A stretch of 64,000 nucleotides of DNA from Zerene cesonia (taxonomy: Eukaryota > Arthropoda > Insecta > Lepidoptera > Pieridae): positions 5,518,001 through 5,582,000 of the forward strand of contig NC_052106.1 of NCBI RefSeq assembly GCF_012273895.1. Direction: 5' to 3'. Every line of letters begins with the position of its first letter. Within the stretch, counting starts at the first letter, position 1. A model generated the notes under the pieces. That model made no database searches. It was not told where the DNA came from and saw only the letters and a list, made by a program, of their open reading frames with translations. The position numbers were made by a program, and so were the translations under genes. This document shows, piece after piece, positions 1 to 12,430 of the stretch.

Positions 1-1429
1 TCGGAAGTGAAGTATTGGAAGCGAGTATAAAACTGCAAGACCATGGATTTTATGGGAGCGTTTGCAACTTTGCGTAAGCAATGTATGACTTCCCTGGGTC
101 GCTAGTGACGCAGGCGCGAGCCCCGACCTACTTACGTTGTTAAAAAATCAGCGATGTTCTCTTAGACGATTATATCGGGAGGGCTTCTGTTCAAAATAGA
201 AATAAACTTGTCGTGTATTTTGATTATATCTACAGCGGTGGTTAGTCATAACGATCCAATGCCAACGGCCCGGTTGCGCACCACCATCGATGCTATAAAG
301 GCAATTGTGTTCCAGTCTGAATCACCGCTAAGCGCCGTCTGCAAAATGTCTCACCACTCCTCATTTATTTCTTTCGACTTTCGCCAAAATGAAGTCTAAA
401 CAGCCGCAGAATAAAAGAAGACGCTATTCATAATGAAACGATAACTTATTGACGAGTTCTTTTAAATGGAACATCAAAACAAACAGCGTAACTCATGTGT
501 AATCACCAAGGGCCGCTTAGCTCTATAAACAGACGCGTAAACAGAATATTTTTGACTTCAAAGACCTCACTGCAAGAGCACAGCTGGTGTAACAGGTCGA
601 GCATAAATTTCAGGAGAGCAACGTCGAAACAAGAACGCTTAGGAAATAGTATAATGTGCTCACTAAAGGTACATCCTAATTGTTCACTTTAATGCTCGCT
701 CACAAAATAATTAGAAATGATTCATCGTCTCGACGAAAACTTCTATCGACTCCGGGTGGCTGTTTGCCGAAAGATTTGGCATTGCCTTTGGACAGCCAAT
801 GATCCCAGTGTTTGATAGTTTATAAATTTACTACAAGTGCGCGACGCTTGGCTGCTTTTAATTTTGGTGGGTAAAGGAGAATAGATAGTGAAACGTATTA
901 AGTATTGTAAGTATCATTCGAATGTTTCGAATGTTGGGTTATCGGAAATATAATTATATTCTGAGAATAATGTTTAGATTGATTGATTACTAAAACTTAT
1001 AGCTTATGCCTATATGAGCTTATCATTGTTGCGATCATTGAATAGAATTTGTTGATCATTGGATGCATTGATAAAGGTTTTATAACATTGTCAAATATAT
1101 AATAAATCAGATCATTTTGTAAAAAGTATACCTTTTATTTATTACATAACTAAGACACCATATAACTCGAACAGACTACTATAGTTCATTTGAGATTAGT
1201 AAATTACAATGTAAGTATATGTATTATTATGTTCCTATAAATAACTATGATGTTTGATCAACTTATTAATACTACCCAAGCACAATACACGTTACAACGA
1301 AAAGAAAAACGCATCCGTCCAAACCGATACTCACTCATGAAAACGTCAACAAACACTTGCAATTTATTGCGATTCGGTTGCACTGTTATCGAAACTTGAA
1401 CCGAGCAATCCGTTTGCGGCATCTCACTG

Positions 1430-1795
1430 ATCTATAGCACACATGGGAACGTTAGTTTATGGTACGCGTGTATCGCGCTACACCCTCAACGCGAATACGA
1501 ATGCATCCCGTTGCACCGATGCGCCGGCTGGCCGCGGCGGCGCGAGACTGTGCGACGGCGAGCCCGCGCCATGCCTCCCCAATAAACCTAAATTAGATTA
1601 ATTGTAGCGAGCTGATTCATGCGTGCACGCGCGATGCGTCTCTGTTGACATCGGACAAATGTGTCGGATCAATTTAACAATCGCGGATTACGCGTCACGT
1701 TCGGTAGGTGCTGTTAATGTCGTTATAAACAACTCGAAAGCTAAGCGTTTATAAAAACCGCGCGCGCGTGCGTGTGCGTGTGCGTGTACGTGTTT
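1430..1795. other. CpG-rich block with alternating CG/TG tract
   Basis: This block is much richer in GC and CpG than its surroundings. It ends in a 35-bp stretch (1759-1793) of strictly alternating pyrimidine and purine, mostly CG and TG steps. A TATAAA string lies at 1750-1755, just before the tract. No ORF of note covers it. It could be a promoter or regulatory element, or merely a low-complexity tract; the sequence alone does not decide. Confidence 0.35.
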
Positions 1796-4700
1796 TGCAA
1801 CGTTTTAATTTGGCAATGATTACCGAGCTTCACGAAATTAAGATCGGCACTACGAAGAGTGGTGTATGCCTAAATAAACTCTTGACATTATTTTAGAATG
1901 CAAAAATAAAGTCTGCGAGTTTTTTCTTCCCATGTCTATTTTTTTTTTTTGTTTTTGTAGAACTTGATTCATAATCTTCTTTTGGACCGATGTGTGATCT
2001 GATTAATGTTTACTTTGATTTTACAGCTAAACCTAACATAATATAAGAGCAATGGTATCTTTTAGAAACATATATATTTTTTTACATTTTTGCTTTTTAT
2101 GTAAGTTACACAAGGACAAATAACTTAGACATTATTTTTCAAATTAATCAAAGATTTGATTGGAGAATATACATAAATTACTATTTAAAATAGTGATAAC
2201 ATAGAATACATAAGTATGAAGTTAACTTAACCAGATGATTGTACATTTATATACAACGAAAGATCGTTATCAGACAATTGCAGTAGCGCTTAGTCATAAA
2301 ACGTAACTTACTGCCTCGCTTATTAGAATACGCAGAAAACGGATCGATGCTCAAAGGCCGACAAAAGTATATAAAAATCGACACATTTGTTTATATCAGC
2401 GCGTAAGCAGCAAGGGGCCCGATGTGCCGGCACCCATGAAAATATCACGACTTATTTACTTTACCACGATATTGCTTTAAATAGTTGCGTTGAAGGACAT
2501 GGTCATTTTGTACATACGTCATCATTTTAGCCGATGGGACAAAACGCGTTAAACTACGAAACGAATTCCGCAATTTTTTTTTCCTTTGATTACAATTCTT
2601 ACGTGGTAAATAAGATGTTTAATGCTGTGTGCGAGTGTGTGACTATTGCTTTGAAAAAAGTAGGATTAAGATAAGGTGAATCATCATAAATCTAGTAGCA
2701 CGTAAAACATCGACTTGTCTTGCGATGAAACATAATGACCATTCAATACGGTTACAGATCCTACCATCTTACATTAACCATTATTCCTTATTATAGCCTA
2801 CAAACTGGTCTTTTGTGTCGAGCCATCATTCGCTCCGGAAACAAAAGATAAACAGGAACAGTCTAGCCATTTGCTATACGCAGACGCAGGTCAATATTGA
2901 CGCGACAGGAAACGCGAGATTTCATCGCCTACCTAATGGAATATGAGAGCTCCAAGAGAACGAATATCTTGACTGTCTGTTAATGGTTGAATGAAGATAA
3001 TTCTGAATCTCGTTTCAACAATAGGAGCAGGCAAAATCATTCTTTAAATGTAACTGATAACTGATAAGACTTGGACAAGATGGACATCAATTATAACATT
3101 TCTGTTTAAATTTATTGACACTATACTAGCTTACCGCCCTATATTGAACTAATTTTCGACAAAAAATTCAATTCAAAATAAACAAACAGTTTCAGTTTTA
3201 CAATTATTCCATTATAAACAATTAAAGAAAAATTTACAATATTCGGGTACCTTCATTTTCATTTTGATATTATATTTACCTAAAAAAGGCAGTTTTAATG
3301 TTTAAATAACCTATTTATAATTAACACTTAGACATGAACGTTATTGATAGAATTTAATTTATCTCCGCAACCGTATCCGTAGACGCTCATTAAAATACAC
3401 CCCCAGATGTATTGTGAATCATTATATAAATGTTGATTAATCGAGCCGAGACTTCCTGGAGGCAGACCCAAACAGACTAGCGGGAATAAAACAAGGAACT
3501 CGTAATAGCGAACAACCCCGTTCACGATCTAACAATACTTTAGATCGGTCGTTGGTCCCACATCGCGGTTCCTAGAAGGTAAGCGGACACAGTCTAAAAT
3601 AGTTTGGCCTCTTCCGAGAAACGTGACTCATACGGGACCGTCCTGAAACGCATCTGTTCCGAGCATATTCAATCCCGTAGTCGAATTTAATGCAACCGAA
3701 ATATCCATCGCTTCCATTATAACTCGCAGCTCCTCAATCATGTGACTAAAAATCGTTATTCATTCATTTTTCTAATTTTATTCCCGAGACCTTGAAGTGA
3801 AATAGGTCGCTAGCGTTAATTCAGGAAAATTAGATTTTTAGCACGCGTATAAAATGAGATTATCGTTCCTGCCGCTAATCAAATGGGTCATCGGAAATTG
3901 GCAATAAACATTGCTGAAAAACACACCGGACCTTCTATCAACGCCGCAATAACATTAAGCTAAAGATGCTTTTGTTATTTACACTCAGTCAACAGCGAAC
4001 CACCAAAAATATACGAGGAAAAATGTTGTCATTTCCTTTTTAAATGTTGTTCGCCAGATATATTAGAATTTGATAAACAATTTTCCTGTTTGTCTTCCAT
4101 ACCTATTTCCACTAAAATAATGTAATACAGATGTTGTGAAAATGTGTAGGTACATTTGACATGTGAAAAAAGTAATTAACGAAAAAAAAATATCCAGATA
4201 AATAACAAATGAAATATGCCGACTGTACCGCTGAGCAACGCCCAAACTATTCGCAAACGCATCTTGTCAAATGGCAACGTTGTTCCGAGAACCCCCGTCT
4301 CTATGAGCTCTTATCTTTAAATAATTAAACGGTTAGACCAGCGCTCAGTGCTTCTACGAAACACTTCGCTACGTTTTGTTTTATCGCTTCTTTCGTTTAC
4401 TTAATAAATTACACAGTGATTACCCATAGATGCATAGTTTTTACGATCAGATCGTTTGCAATGTGAATTCTGATAGACTTAATACATATTTGGGTAATTC
4501 GTAAGTTCTATATAATTAACTAGTGCTTAGACTTATTGTATTAGCCATGATATTCTAACATTAATATAGAAATTACGATGGAAAATTACCAAAACATTCT
4601 ACATATTAAAATTAACGTGTTTTGGTTTTATGTCCATTGACATTGTGAAGTAAAGACATATTAGGTATATAAACATAAATACTCGTTATATTGCGTAATT

Positions 4701-5198
4701 AAAGACTTCGTAAATAGTACAATGCGAAAATCTGGTAGTATTGTTACAATTATAGTATGCTATATACAAAACCTGGATCGTACGAAAATCTATGAATTTA
4801 ATTTAATGAACGGCAACTTGAATTGCAAGTTAAGGTTTGATAGATTTGCTAAGTTACCGAATTATAATCTGTGGTCTCCGAAACGATATATTTAAAAAAT
4901 AAATCAATACACACGGTCTTAACGTACAGTCATTAAAAACTGCATTATTTTAACAGGCTATTCCGCAGTGTCTCTCCGTTCTGATGTGTCTAACAGCTGT
5001 AGAGAGCTACTCTCTAGCATTGATAGTTATGACACATGTATTACATTGTTGCAATTTCGCCAAATATTTTATTAAATGTCGATGTTGAAATATTTACACA
5101 TGGTTATAAAACACATTCAGTTATACGTATAAATAATTTAGATATGTGAAATCAATATTTTTATGTTTGATCGAGAAACAATAACGTACATCCTACTA

Positions 5199-5397
5199 TC
5201 CTACTAATATTATAAATGCGAAAGTTTGTAAGGATGTTGTGTGTTTGTTGCTCTTTCACGCAAAAACTACTGAACCGATTGCAATGAAATTTGGCACGTA
5301 GATAGTTGGACAACTGGAATAACATATAGGCAACTTTTTGTCCCGATATTCCTATGGGATATGGACTTACGCGGGTGAAACCGCGGGGCGCAGCTAG
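5199..5397 (+). mobile_element. Helitron-like non-autonomous element, family A copy 1
   Basis: The copy begins TCCTACTAATATTATAAATG and ends GGGGCGCAGCTAG followed by T. A hairpin (CGCGG, six-base loop GTGAAA, CCGCG) lies just before the terminal CTAG. A 5' TC, a 3' hairpin and a terminal CTRR are the usual Helitron hallmarks, and insertion between A and T fits: A precedes and T follows. It is about 200 bp and has no coding capacity, so it is non-autonomous. Seven other copies are in this window. Confidence 0.75.
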
Positions 5398-6953
5398 TAT
5401 TAAATATATACTAAAAAAATGTATTCGAGAGACTTTATTAAATATCCCTTCAAAACCGGATGGAAATGGAAATGCAACACAATCAAACAGAATAGTGAAA
5501 AATAAAATATTAGCGTTTTGTTCCTTTTTAATTTGAGTAGTCCCTATTTTCTTAAAGAACTATTATTTATCTGCATCCTATATATTTCAAACTAAATTTA
5601 CCGTGGTACGTAATTTAATGTTTGGTCCTTGAAAATAAAGTTATAATTGAATATATTCACATACTAGGCAGTTTTATTATCATGCAACTTTCTTTGTAGT
5701 TTCTAGATAAACGTTATTAAAAGCCAAAGGAAATCAATTCGAATAAAAATAACCATTGATTGAAGTCTATCAGGACAAATTTGTATCCGAATCTGACCAA
5801 AAAATCACGTTCCATAACCAATAGGGTTAACTAAATCCCAAGAACCACCTCTTCTACGAACCATTCGAAACGTCTGCCAAAGTAGATAAAAACACGCATG
5901 CAAAGGAAAAGACAGATAAATAACATTAGTGAATCATCGCACGCGCATGTCCTGGCAAGGATTCCGCTATTTCTATATCATTGCTCATCCCAGCCGTGAT
6001 GCGTTGCAAACTATTCACGATCGAGTCGTGTTTGGTAGTTGAATCATCGCGAATTTCATGGTATTTTTTGTTTTATGGTGTCTTTTGTTAGATGGTTTCG
6101 GATAATATGTCATTAGGGTTCTGTGATCGAGTCCTTACTAGTGACGGGTGGAATGTAATGACCTGTTTTTTAATGAAACGACTTTAAAAATGAGGAAGTT
6201 ATCAATTCGATTGAATTTTTTGTGTCTCTGTTACCTCTTAATTTTTGCGAGGTGAAACGATCTTATAATTTTTCTTTTATTTGTAAGAAGCTGGTACATC
6301 CCATGCGGGCCCATTTAAATTAGTCACTGACAATTCGAAGGCGTTTTCGTTTTGTTTTTGTTAAAAAAACTATTTTCATATGCCGATGACTTTTTATTTT
6401 ATCTAAACTCACGCCAGATAAAAACTAAGATCTAGTAGAAAACCAGCGCCAGACTCAGGTCTGGCACAAGATGAACTAGAATGAACTAGATCCTTTTTGG
6501 CGGTACTGTGGGACACACCACTATTACATAATTACTTTTTTTATCGTATTTACTATTCTTCTGATATTATTATATGATCTTGTATTTTCTTTCTTATTTT
6601 TCTTTCATGTAAGTCTTTGTAAGGTTTTTGTTCAATATTATTATGGGGCACAAAAACAAATTGTAATTATATAATACGTATTATTATCATTTTACCCCGT
6701 CAATTTAAATACACCTAAAGGAAAAAAAGTTTATAAAACAAAATAATAAATCGAAATGCATTACAGTACTGCATCATACATTCCATGCCCCTTTTATACA
6801 TGCGAAAAAAAAAACTATACAAATTGTCTATCTATTCGTATAGCGAAAATCCTTATGTTCAGATGTAACACACTGTTAAATACTTTTAATCATAAGATCA
6901 TATGAAAATTTATATGACTTAAATTTAGATTCGTATATAAAAAGGCCACTCAC

Positions 6954-9900
6954 CAATGGGCACAAATTTATCGAAGCCACCAGTATTTCTAACCTCCACA
7001 TAACCGTCAATGTCTTGCAGCGGCAGATCCCGTAGCTCCCATGCGTTCTGAAATTTTGTTCGATTCGAATATTATTTTGATTGAAATAGAAACATATCAT
7101 CATTTGAGAAAACTACACATTTTACATTGTACTCCTGGAAAAATCAGAATCATGGTAAAAAGAGGGAAGCATCTATATCAAAAAACTTCTTCTAATATAA
7201 TTGATTTCCACCTTAAATACTTCCTAATTTATATATAGAAACAGGATTAATATAGAAAATGTGGCTTCGTTCAAGCTTACCGGATCAACCTCAATTTGCA
7301 ACGGAGTTTGATATTGCGAGTCAACTGCTCGCACCATGTTTCCATTATACTCCCGTATCGGCGTCATCGGACTGTTGCCCACGCTCAGTCTATCACAGTA
7401 ATTCTGATTGTAATCCTCTTTCCTCGAAGAATTATTACTTAACGCAGACGGAGTCCGAGCAGGAGATAACTTTTCATTCTCCCTATTCCAATACTGCTCT
7501 ATATCTATATGCCGAGGGTTCATGTTGCCAATATTGTAATTCACAATCGGAGAAGGCCCTCGAGGCGATGACGACTCACTGAAAATGTTAGGGCTCCTGA
7601 AGACCCTTAAGGTATCCTGCGGTGTGCTTCCTTCGCTTGGCATATATGTCCTATCAGAGAGTACAGGTGAATTTAATTTGTTCATCGCTACTGGTGATCT
7701 ACCAGGCTCGAGCTGTTCAGGTTTTATCAATTGCGGAATCTTCAGAACAGCTCTATTTTCATCATCTCGAGACACAGCTGGTTTGGGCTGGGACTCCGAC
7801 ATGAGATGTTGGAGCCTATTCACTTGGTTTTCAACAAAACTGTTGGCCCTGGGTGATATCGGTTTCCCTGTATTCTTATATATTGAGTTAGATGAAGTTT
7901 CATTTGTATAGTGTATAGGGTTGTGCGCTTGAGTTAAGCTCTCTGTGTCTGTTTCGAAGCTGTCTCGTGTATCGTACATCATGTAGCCATCTTCGGAGCA
8001 TTCCTCGTCATCATCTTCAAGGTCATCAAAGTTGATAGGTGTGTCAGCACCAGGGAAGAATTCACACAGTGCTTTCATTATCTCCACTACCTATAATTTT
8101 AAAAGATTTTGAAATAATTATTTATTTCATAAGAATGTTCTCATATTGTTTATGGATGGTCAATATATATGATATAGGTCCCCATTACAAAAATATAATA
8201 GAAGAGATATAGAAATATATAAACTGGAAATGCCAAGAGTGCTAAAATGTTGTGAAGAACATTAGTCTACTTGAGACCAGTGTGATTGGACAGGATACCT
8301 GTCATTGCATATAGGCTGTCTATAGATGAATCAGATACCACAATGGGCTTATATTTTTTTTTTGGACACATATTTGTAAGTATTAGATAATATAGATAAA
8401 TTGCTACGGTTTGGCAACAAACGTGGGTTACGGGTTTCGAACCCGCGTCTCCTAGTGACTCGTGATTAATTTTTTTCTATTCTTTCAAAATTTCTCATTT
8501 TCTTATTAGATAACATTTTTACAATTTGTAGCCTTATGGCTAAGATTGTATAAATGTTTTACAAGCAGTAAACCGCTAAACCGAAAATCTAACTGAGCTG
8601 CAGTTCGCTTATATATATGAATACTCGATTTCCAAAATTAAAGATGGATTTTAATAGTTGTTATTGCTTTAAGCAGAAAATGAAGATGTAAAATATATTT
8701 TTTTTGTTTTGTTACTCAATAACTCCGTGGGTTTTTAACCGATTGACGCGATTCTTTTTGTGTGAGAGGAATTATTGTACTTTAGTCTCATTTAGAATTT
8801 GTATAGGTAGCTTACGGTTTTTGTACAAAAGAAGGATTTATATCTTCGATAGATATGCTTTCAATAAGCATATGCATTTCTGGACTGGATGGCTTATAAG
8901 GTATTGCATTTCAAAGAATTGCAAATTTTAAATAAAAATAAACAATTTTCTTACTTTCGCCATACTGGGTCTATCGGCTGGTACTTTGTGCCAACATTGA
9001 GTCATCAGTTGTTCTATGGGCTCTGGACAACCTTCTATTAAATTTGGCCTTTGACCTGTAATAAAAAATTTTTGAGAATAATCTTCACAATAAAGATCTA
9101 TAATCTCAATGTTTCTTGAATGTTTTTATATGAAAAAAAGGTAGGTAAACTACTGGTGACAAGCTGTTTTTTTTATGTCATAAGTGGGCAACCGACCTGG
9201 TGGTTCACCTGATGGTTAGCGATCACCACCATTAATAAACATTTGCAGAGCGAATACTCACTTTAAGGGGGAAAGGGATAAGGAAAGGATTGACAATTGG
9301 AAAGAAGGAATATATTGGGAAGGTTGAGGAAAAACAAACGGGCCTCAGGCTCCTCCACTCACCATATAAAACATATTAAGTAACATGCTACTATTTGACG
9401 CCGGTTTTCTGTGGCAGTGTGGAACTTTCCTGGTGTGAGCTGGCCCAATTCTTCATATAAGAGTATTAAATTGGTTTAACCTTTGGTGAATTAATATAGT
9501 CATACATATTAAAATTCAAACCTGTATGCACAGCCCACATTATTCTAAATGCTGATCCACCTTCTTCAAATGGTTTTCTCCGAGACAAAACCTCCCACAG
9601 TATGATGCCCCATGAAAATACATCACATTTTTCTGTATATGATGAACCCTCAAACACCTGTAACATGCAATTAGAATTGTTACTACTAATGTCATACAGA
9701 TTTTCCCACCTAATGAATTGAAAACTATACACTAGTTTCTTTTACAAATGAGAAGCTAGATACCATTGCAAAATTCAGTATAAAATGTAACTAATATTAT
9801 GGATATATTTAAGTGAGCTCTGGCATTATGAGAAGAGGAAATCCCTAAAGAAGATACACTATCGTACCAAGTACACATTTCTTGAAATTGTATATTTTAA

Positions 9901-11627
9901 TAACAATACATAACTTTACAATTTTTAAATTAATTATGTTTCTTTCATAAAAAAAAATAATAAAAACAAATTACAGGGCTATTGTGACCTCCACTGTGTT
10001 CAATCAAAATGTATTGAGATATTATACTGGATACACAAATATTTATTTCAATAGTGTTTTATGCCAATTATAATTATATATGAGGGTTTCCATTCTGAAC
10101 TGTAACTGTGACAGAGTTAAATGTGAATTATTCGTTACTAGCTGTTCGCCCCGGTTTCGACAGTGCTACATACATAGCCATGTCACTCAGTGTAATTGCA
10201 GGTATCTAATTGTGAAAGTATTTTTGAAATAGAGATTAATTTTTATATATATATAGATGTTTGAAACTTTTTTAATTAAGTTAATTTTAAATAGGACTTA
10301 CACCTTTGAGTCTTTGATAGATAATAACAAACTAGATATACTATCAGCTACAAAAAAGCCCAAACCAAAATGCCAGTAATTATATATGAAAATTTATAAT
10401 TTATAGTACTTTTAAGTGAATTGACCGCCTCCTTAGTAGATCTGAGGGGTCTTGGGTTCAAATCCCAGTGGGGACGCACAAAAAAAAAATGTTTCTTAAT
10501 ATTCACGAAGATTGTTTTGAGCTATATTTAACTGCCCTCTTTAGTAAAACTAAGAAGTTTGATTATGCTTCGACATTTGTCTCTTTAAATTTGATTGTCA
10601 TACACATTTGAAAACAGTTTTAATGATTGTGTATTGAATTGGTTTTTGAACAAAGCTAAATCATTACAATTTCAATGAACTCACCTCAGGAGCCATCCAA
10701 GCTGCACTTCCTTTATTGTTGGTCATATATGTGGCCTTATCAGCTGCTGTACCAAAATCACAAATTTTCAATTTTTGACCACCAGCTACTAATAGCAAAT
10801 TTGGTGGTTTAAGGTCTCTGTGTATTAATGGTTTTGGTTTCATAGCATGTAAGTATGCCACCCCCTGGAAATTAAGAGGTTTTCATAATGTTACAATAAA
10901 AAGATACAAAGAAAGGTGTAACGCTATGTACGTAATATGTTTATATCATTAAAATATTAAAATAATGCATTTGATTGGTTTATGATTTACTAATGATTGT
11001 ATGCTACTGATATGTATAATTTTAACAATCTGTTATTGTTATAGACTATTACAATTAAAGATTGTTAGATTGATTGAAAATACGATTTCAACAAAAGACT
11101 TTTTGGTGTTGTTGCCACAAATATTTTAAAAACAATAATTATCATTTAACATTTAATCATTCAGATGTTACCTCTGCACACTGTCTCGCCCAACTCATTG
11201 CATGCGCTGCAGTATATTTAGGCTTTGGACGGACGTGAAGAACATTGTATAGGGAGCCTCCCTCTGCATATTCCATCACTAGACACACGTGAGCACCTGT
11301 AGTACAGGCTCCATATAATCTCACAATGTTTGGGTGCGAAACACGGGATAGTTGACGAACTTCAATAGCAAACTCTCGCTTCTCCGCTTCGGAGTTTATA
11401 TGCTTTACAGCAACAAATGTGTTCCTCCATAAACCCTTCCATACTACACCGAACGCACCCTTACCTACAACCTATTCACACAAATATTAGCATGTTCACA
11501 AATACGTTTCATACATAACAATACTCAATCGGAAAATAAATACCTGCAATTCCTGTATTTCACTGTAATCAATTTCCTCAACAAATGTCTGTTGAGCGAC
11601 AGACGAGTCTTGCACATTTGAAGCCAT
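6954..11627 (-). CDS. Tak1: MAP kinase kinase kinase TAK1 (MAP3K7), 3' end not found
   Basis: This is a Ser/Thr kinase acting in the cytoplasm downstream of immune receptors (IMD type) and stress signals, phosphorylating MKK and IKK kinases. Seven coding exons join in frame with GT-AG introns: 11544-11627, 11172-11471, 10685-10864, 9522-9657, 8955-9055, 7281-8090 and 6954-7047, giving 568 codons so far. The Gly loop GKGAFG (about residues 31-36), catalytic Lys51, HRD (143-145), DFG (164-166) and APE (186-188) are all present. The activation loop TYMTNNKGSAAWMAPE nearly matches vertebrate TAK1, including the phospho-sites equivalent to T184, T187 and S192. The long exon from 8090 is a Ser/Pro-rich linker. 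The start is the first ATG of the frame (11625-11627). The last exon ends at a good donor (GTGAGT at 6953), so the TAB2/3-binding C-terminus must lie further left or beyond the edge. Reading through that donor would instead stop after about ten residues. Identity is nearly certain; the 3' end is incomplete. Confidence 0.93.
8405..8465. repeat. tRNA-like B-box fragment, SINE remnant
   Basis: This short stretch within a TAK1 intron contains GGGTTTCGAACCCGCG, which resembles the T-arm/B box of a tRNA gene. No A box or cloverleaf can be drawn around it, so I read it as a degraded SINE head rather than a tRNA gene. Confidence 0.35.
9166..9456 (+). repeat. Interspersed repeat family D, copy 1
   Basis: This TAK1 intron sequence contains a 'CACCTGATGGTTAGCGATCA' box, a purine-rich middle (GGGATAAGGAAAGGATTGAC), a 'GGCCTCAGGCTCCTCCACTC' box and a 'CGCCGGTTTTCTGTGG' box. 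The same boxes occur in the same order near 15.9, 38.0 and 46.3 kb. It does not code for protein. I cannot assign the class from sequence alone; a SINE- or MITE-like element common in Lepidoptera is likely. Confidence 0.7.
10138..10240 (-). mobile_element. Helitron-like fragment in a TAK1 intron
   Basis: On the minus strand this would end in CTAG followed by T, with a GC-rich segment just inside (CTAGCTGTTCGCCCCGG on the plus strand). The rest is diverged from the other families, so this is a tentative fragment call. Confidence 0.4.
10423..10489 (+). repeat. tRNA-derived SINE head with internal deletion
   Basis: The copy begins ACCGCCTCCTT, has a B box (GGGTTCAAATCCC) and ends GGGGACGCACAAA with an A-run. 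Compared with the copy at 12151, about 30 bp containing the A box is missing between CCGCCTCCTT and the B-box half. It lies in a TAK1 intron. It is a SINE relative, not a functional tRNA gene. Confidence 0.6.
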
Positions 11628-12150
11628 GGGTTTACTTATTATCACATTATCAATAGAATTAACTTCTTGAGGTATTACTTTATACTTAAATGTAGTTCTA
11701 TTATTTCTAAGAAGTGTTAAAAATACTTTGGTTTAAGCAATATTCTCGTTATTGTTTGGCAAAGAATAGCAACTGCGACAAGGCCGCCATCTTTGAAACT
11801 AAAGAAGAAATGTCAAAATTCTAATATTTTTTATGTATTATCAAATTTAGGATCCGAGGCATATAGTACAGCAAATCAAATTTAAGTAGCAGAATAGATT
11901 TAGGTTCTTTTCATACAATTAAATATCATTGAATAAGACGTTTTTGAAAATGAAATAGAGATTTGTGTATTGATAAAATTAGTAGTTGATGAGAATATAG
12001 GTACGGATCAAAAGTCGAAAAAAAGGCATGTGCTACTTGTTTTTCGTTAATCTACGTAGTGTTAAACAAGTAGTATTAAAGTACAGGTAGTGCTAGTGCG
12101 AAAGTTTGTTTTGGAATAATTGTTATTTAATGTAATTACTGCTTTATTTA

Positions 12151-12270
12151 ACCGCCTCCTTTGTACAGTGGTTAACGCGTGAGCTTAGAACCGAGGGATC
12201 CTGGGTTCGATTCCCGGTAGGATCGCACAAAAACAATGTGTCAGTCTGGCAGGACACAGAAGGCAATAAT
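12151..12270 (+). repeat. tRNA-derived SINE
   Basis: The head reads AACCGCCTCCTTTGTACAGT, with an A box (TGTACAGTGGTTAACG) and a B box (GGGTTCGATTCCCGG) about 30 bp apart, as expected for a Pol III internal promoter. It is followed by GGATCGCACAAAAA and a body containing GTCAGTCTGGCAGGACACAG. The acceptor-stem ends do not pair as in a tRNA and the body continues, so this is a SINE. It sits between the TAK1 start and the 3' end of the ankyrin gene. Confidence 0.65.
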
Positions 12271-12430
12271 AAACGTTTTATCGACAACACAATATTTCAT
12301 TTTAAGGCAAAAAATGGACAAAAATAACGGGTAACAGAAAGGCATAAAATATAATATAGTCAACTCTTATCAATTGCGTTTAATTTTACCTACAATTTTT
12401 TAAATTTTAATTTTAATCTGTTTTGTTTTA

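Larger units (their letters stand above)
1..6875. other. Gene-free stretch left of TAK1
   Basis: I see no convincing coding exon on either strand; the open frames here are short and have no recognisable protein character. The stretch holds a CpG-rich block (about 1430-1795), one intact Helitron-like element (5199-5397) and otherwise AT-rich unique-looking sequence. Because TAK1 is on the minus strand and its last exon is not visible, part of this region is probably TAK1 3' intron or downstream sequence. I searched by eye for the conserved TAK1 C-terminal coiled-coil segment and did not find it. Confidence 0.5.

Noticed and set aside
7259..7911. Plus-strand frames of about 107 codons
   Set aside because: They are antisense to the long TAK1 exon at 7281-8090, whose reading frame is supported by splice sites and protein likeness.
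12155..12230. Possible tRNA gene
   Set aside because: It has A and B boxes, but the ends do not pair as an acceptor stem and it continues into a SINE body.
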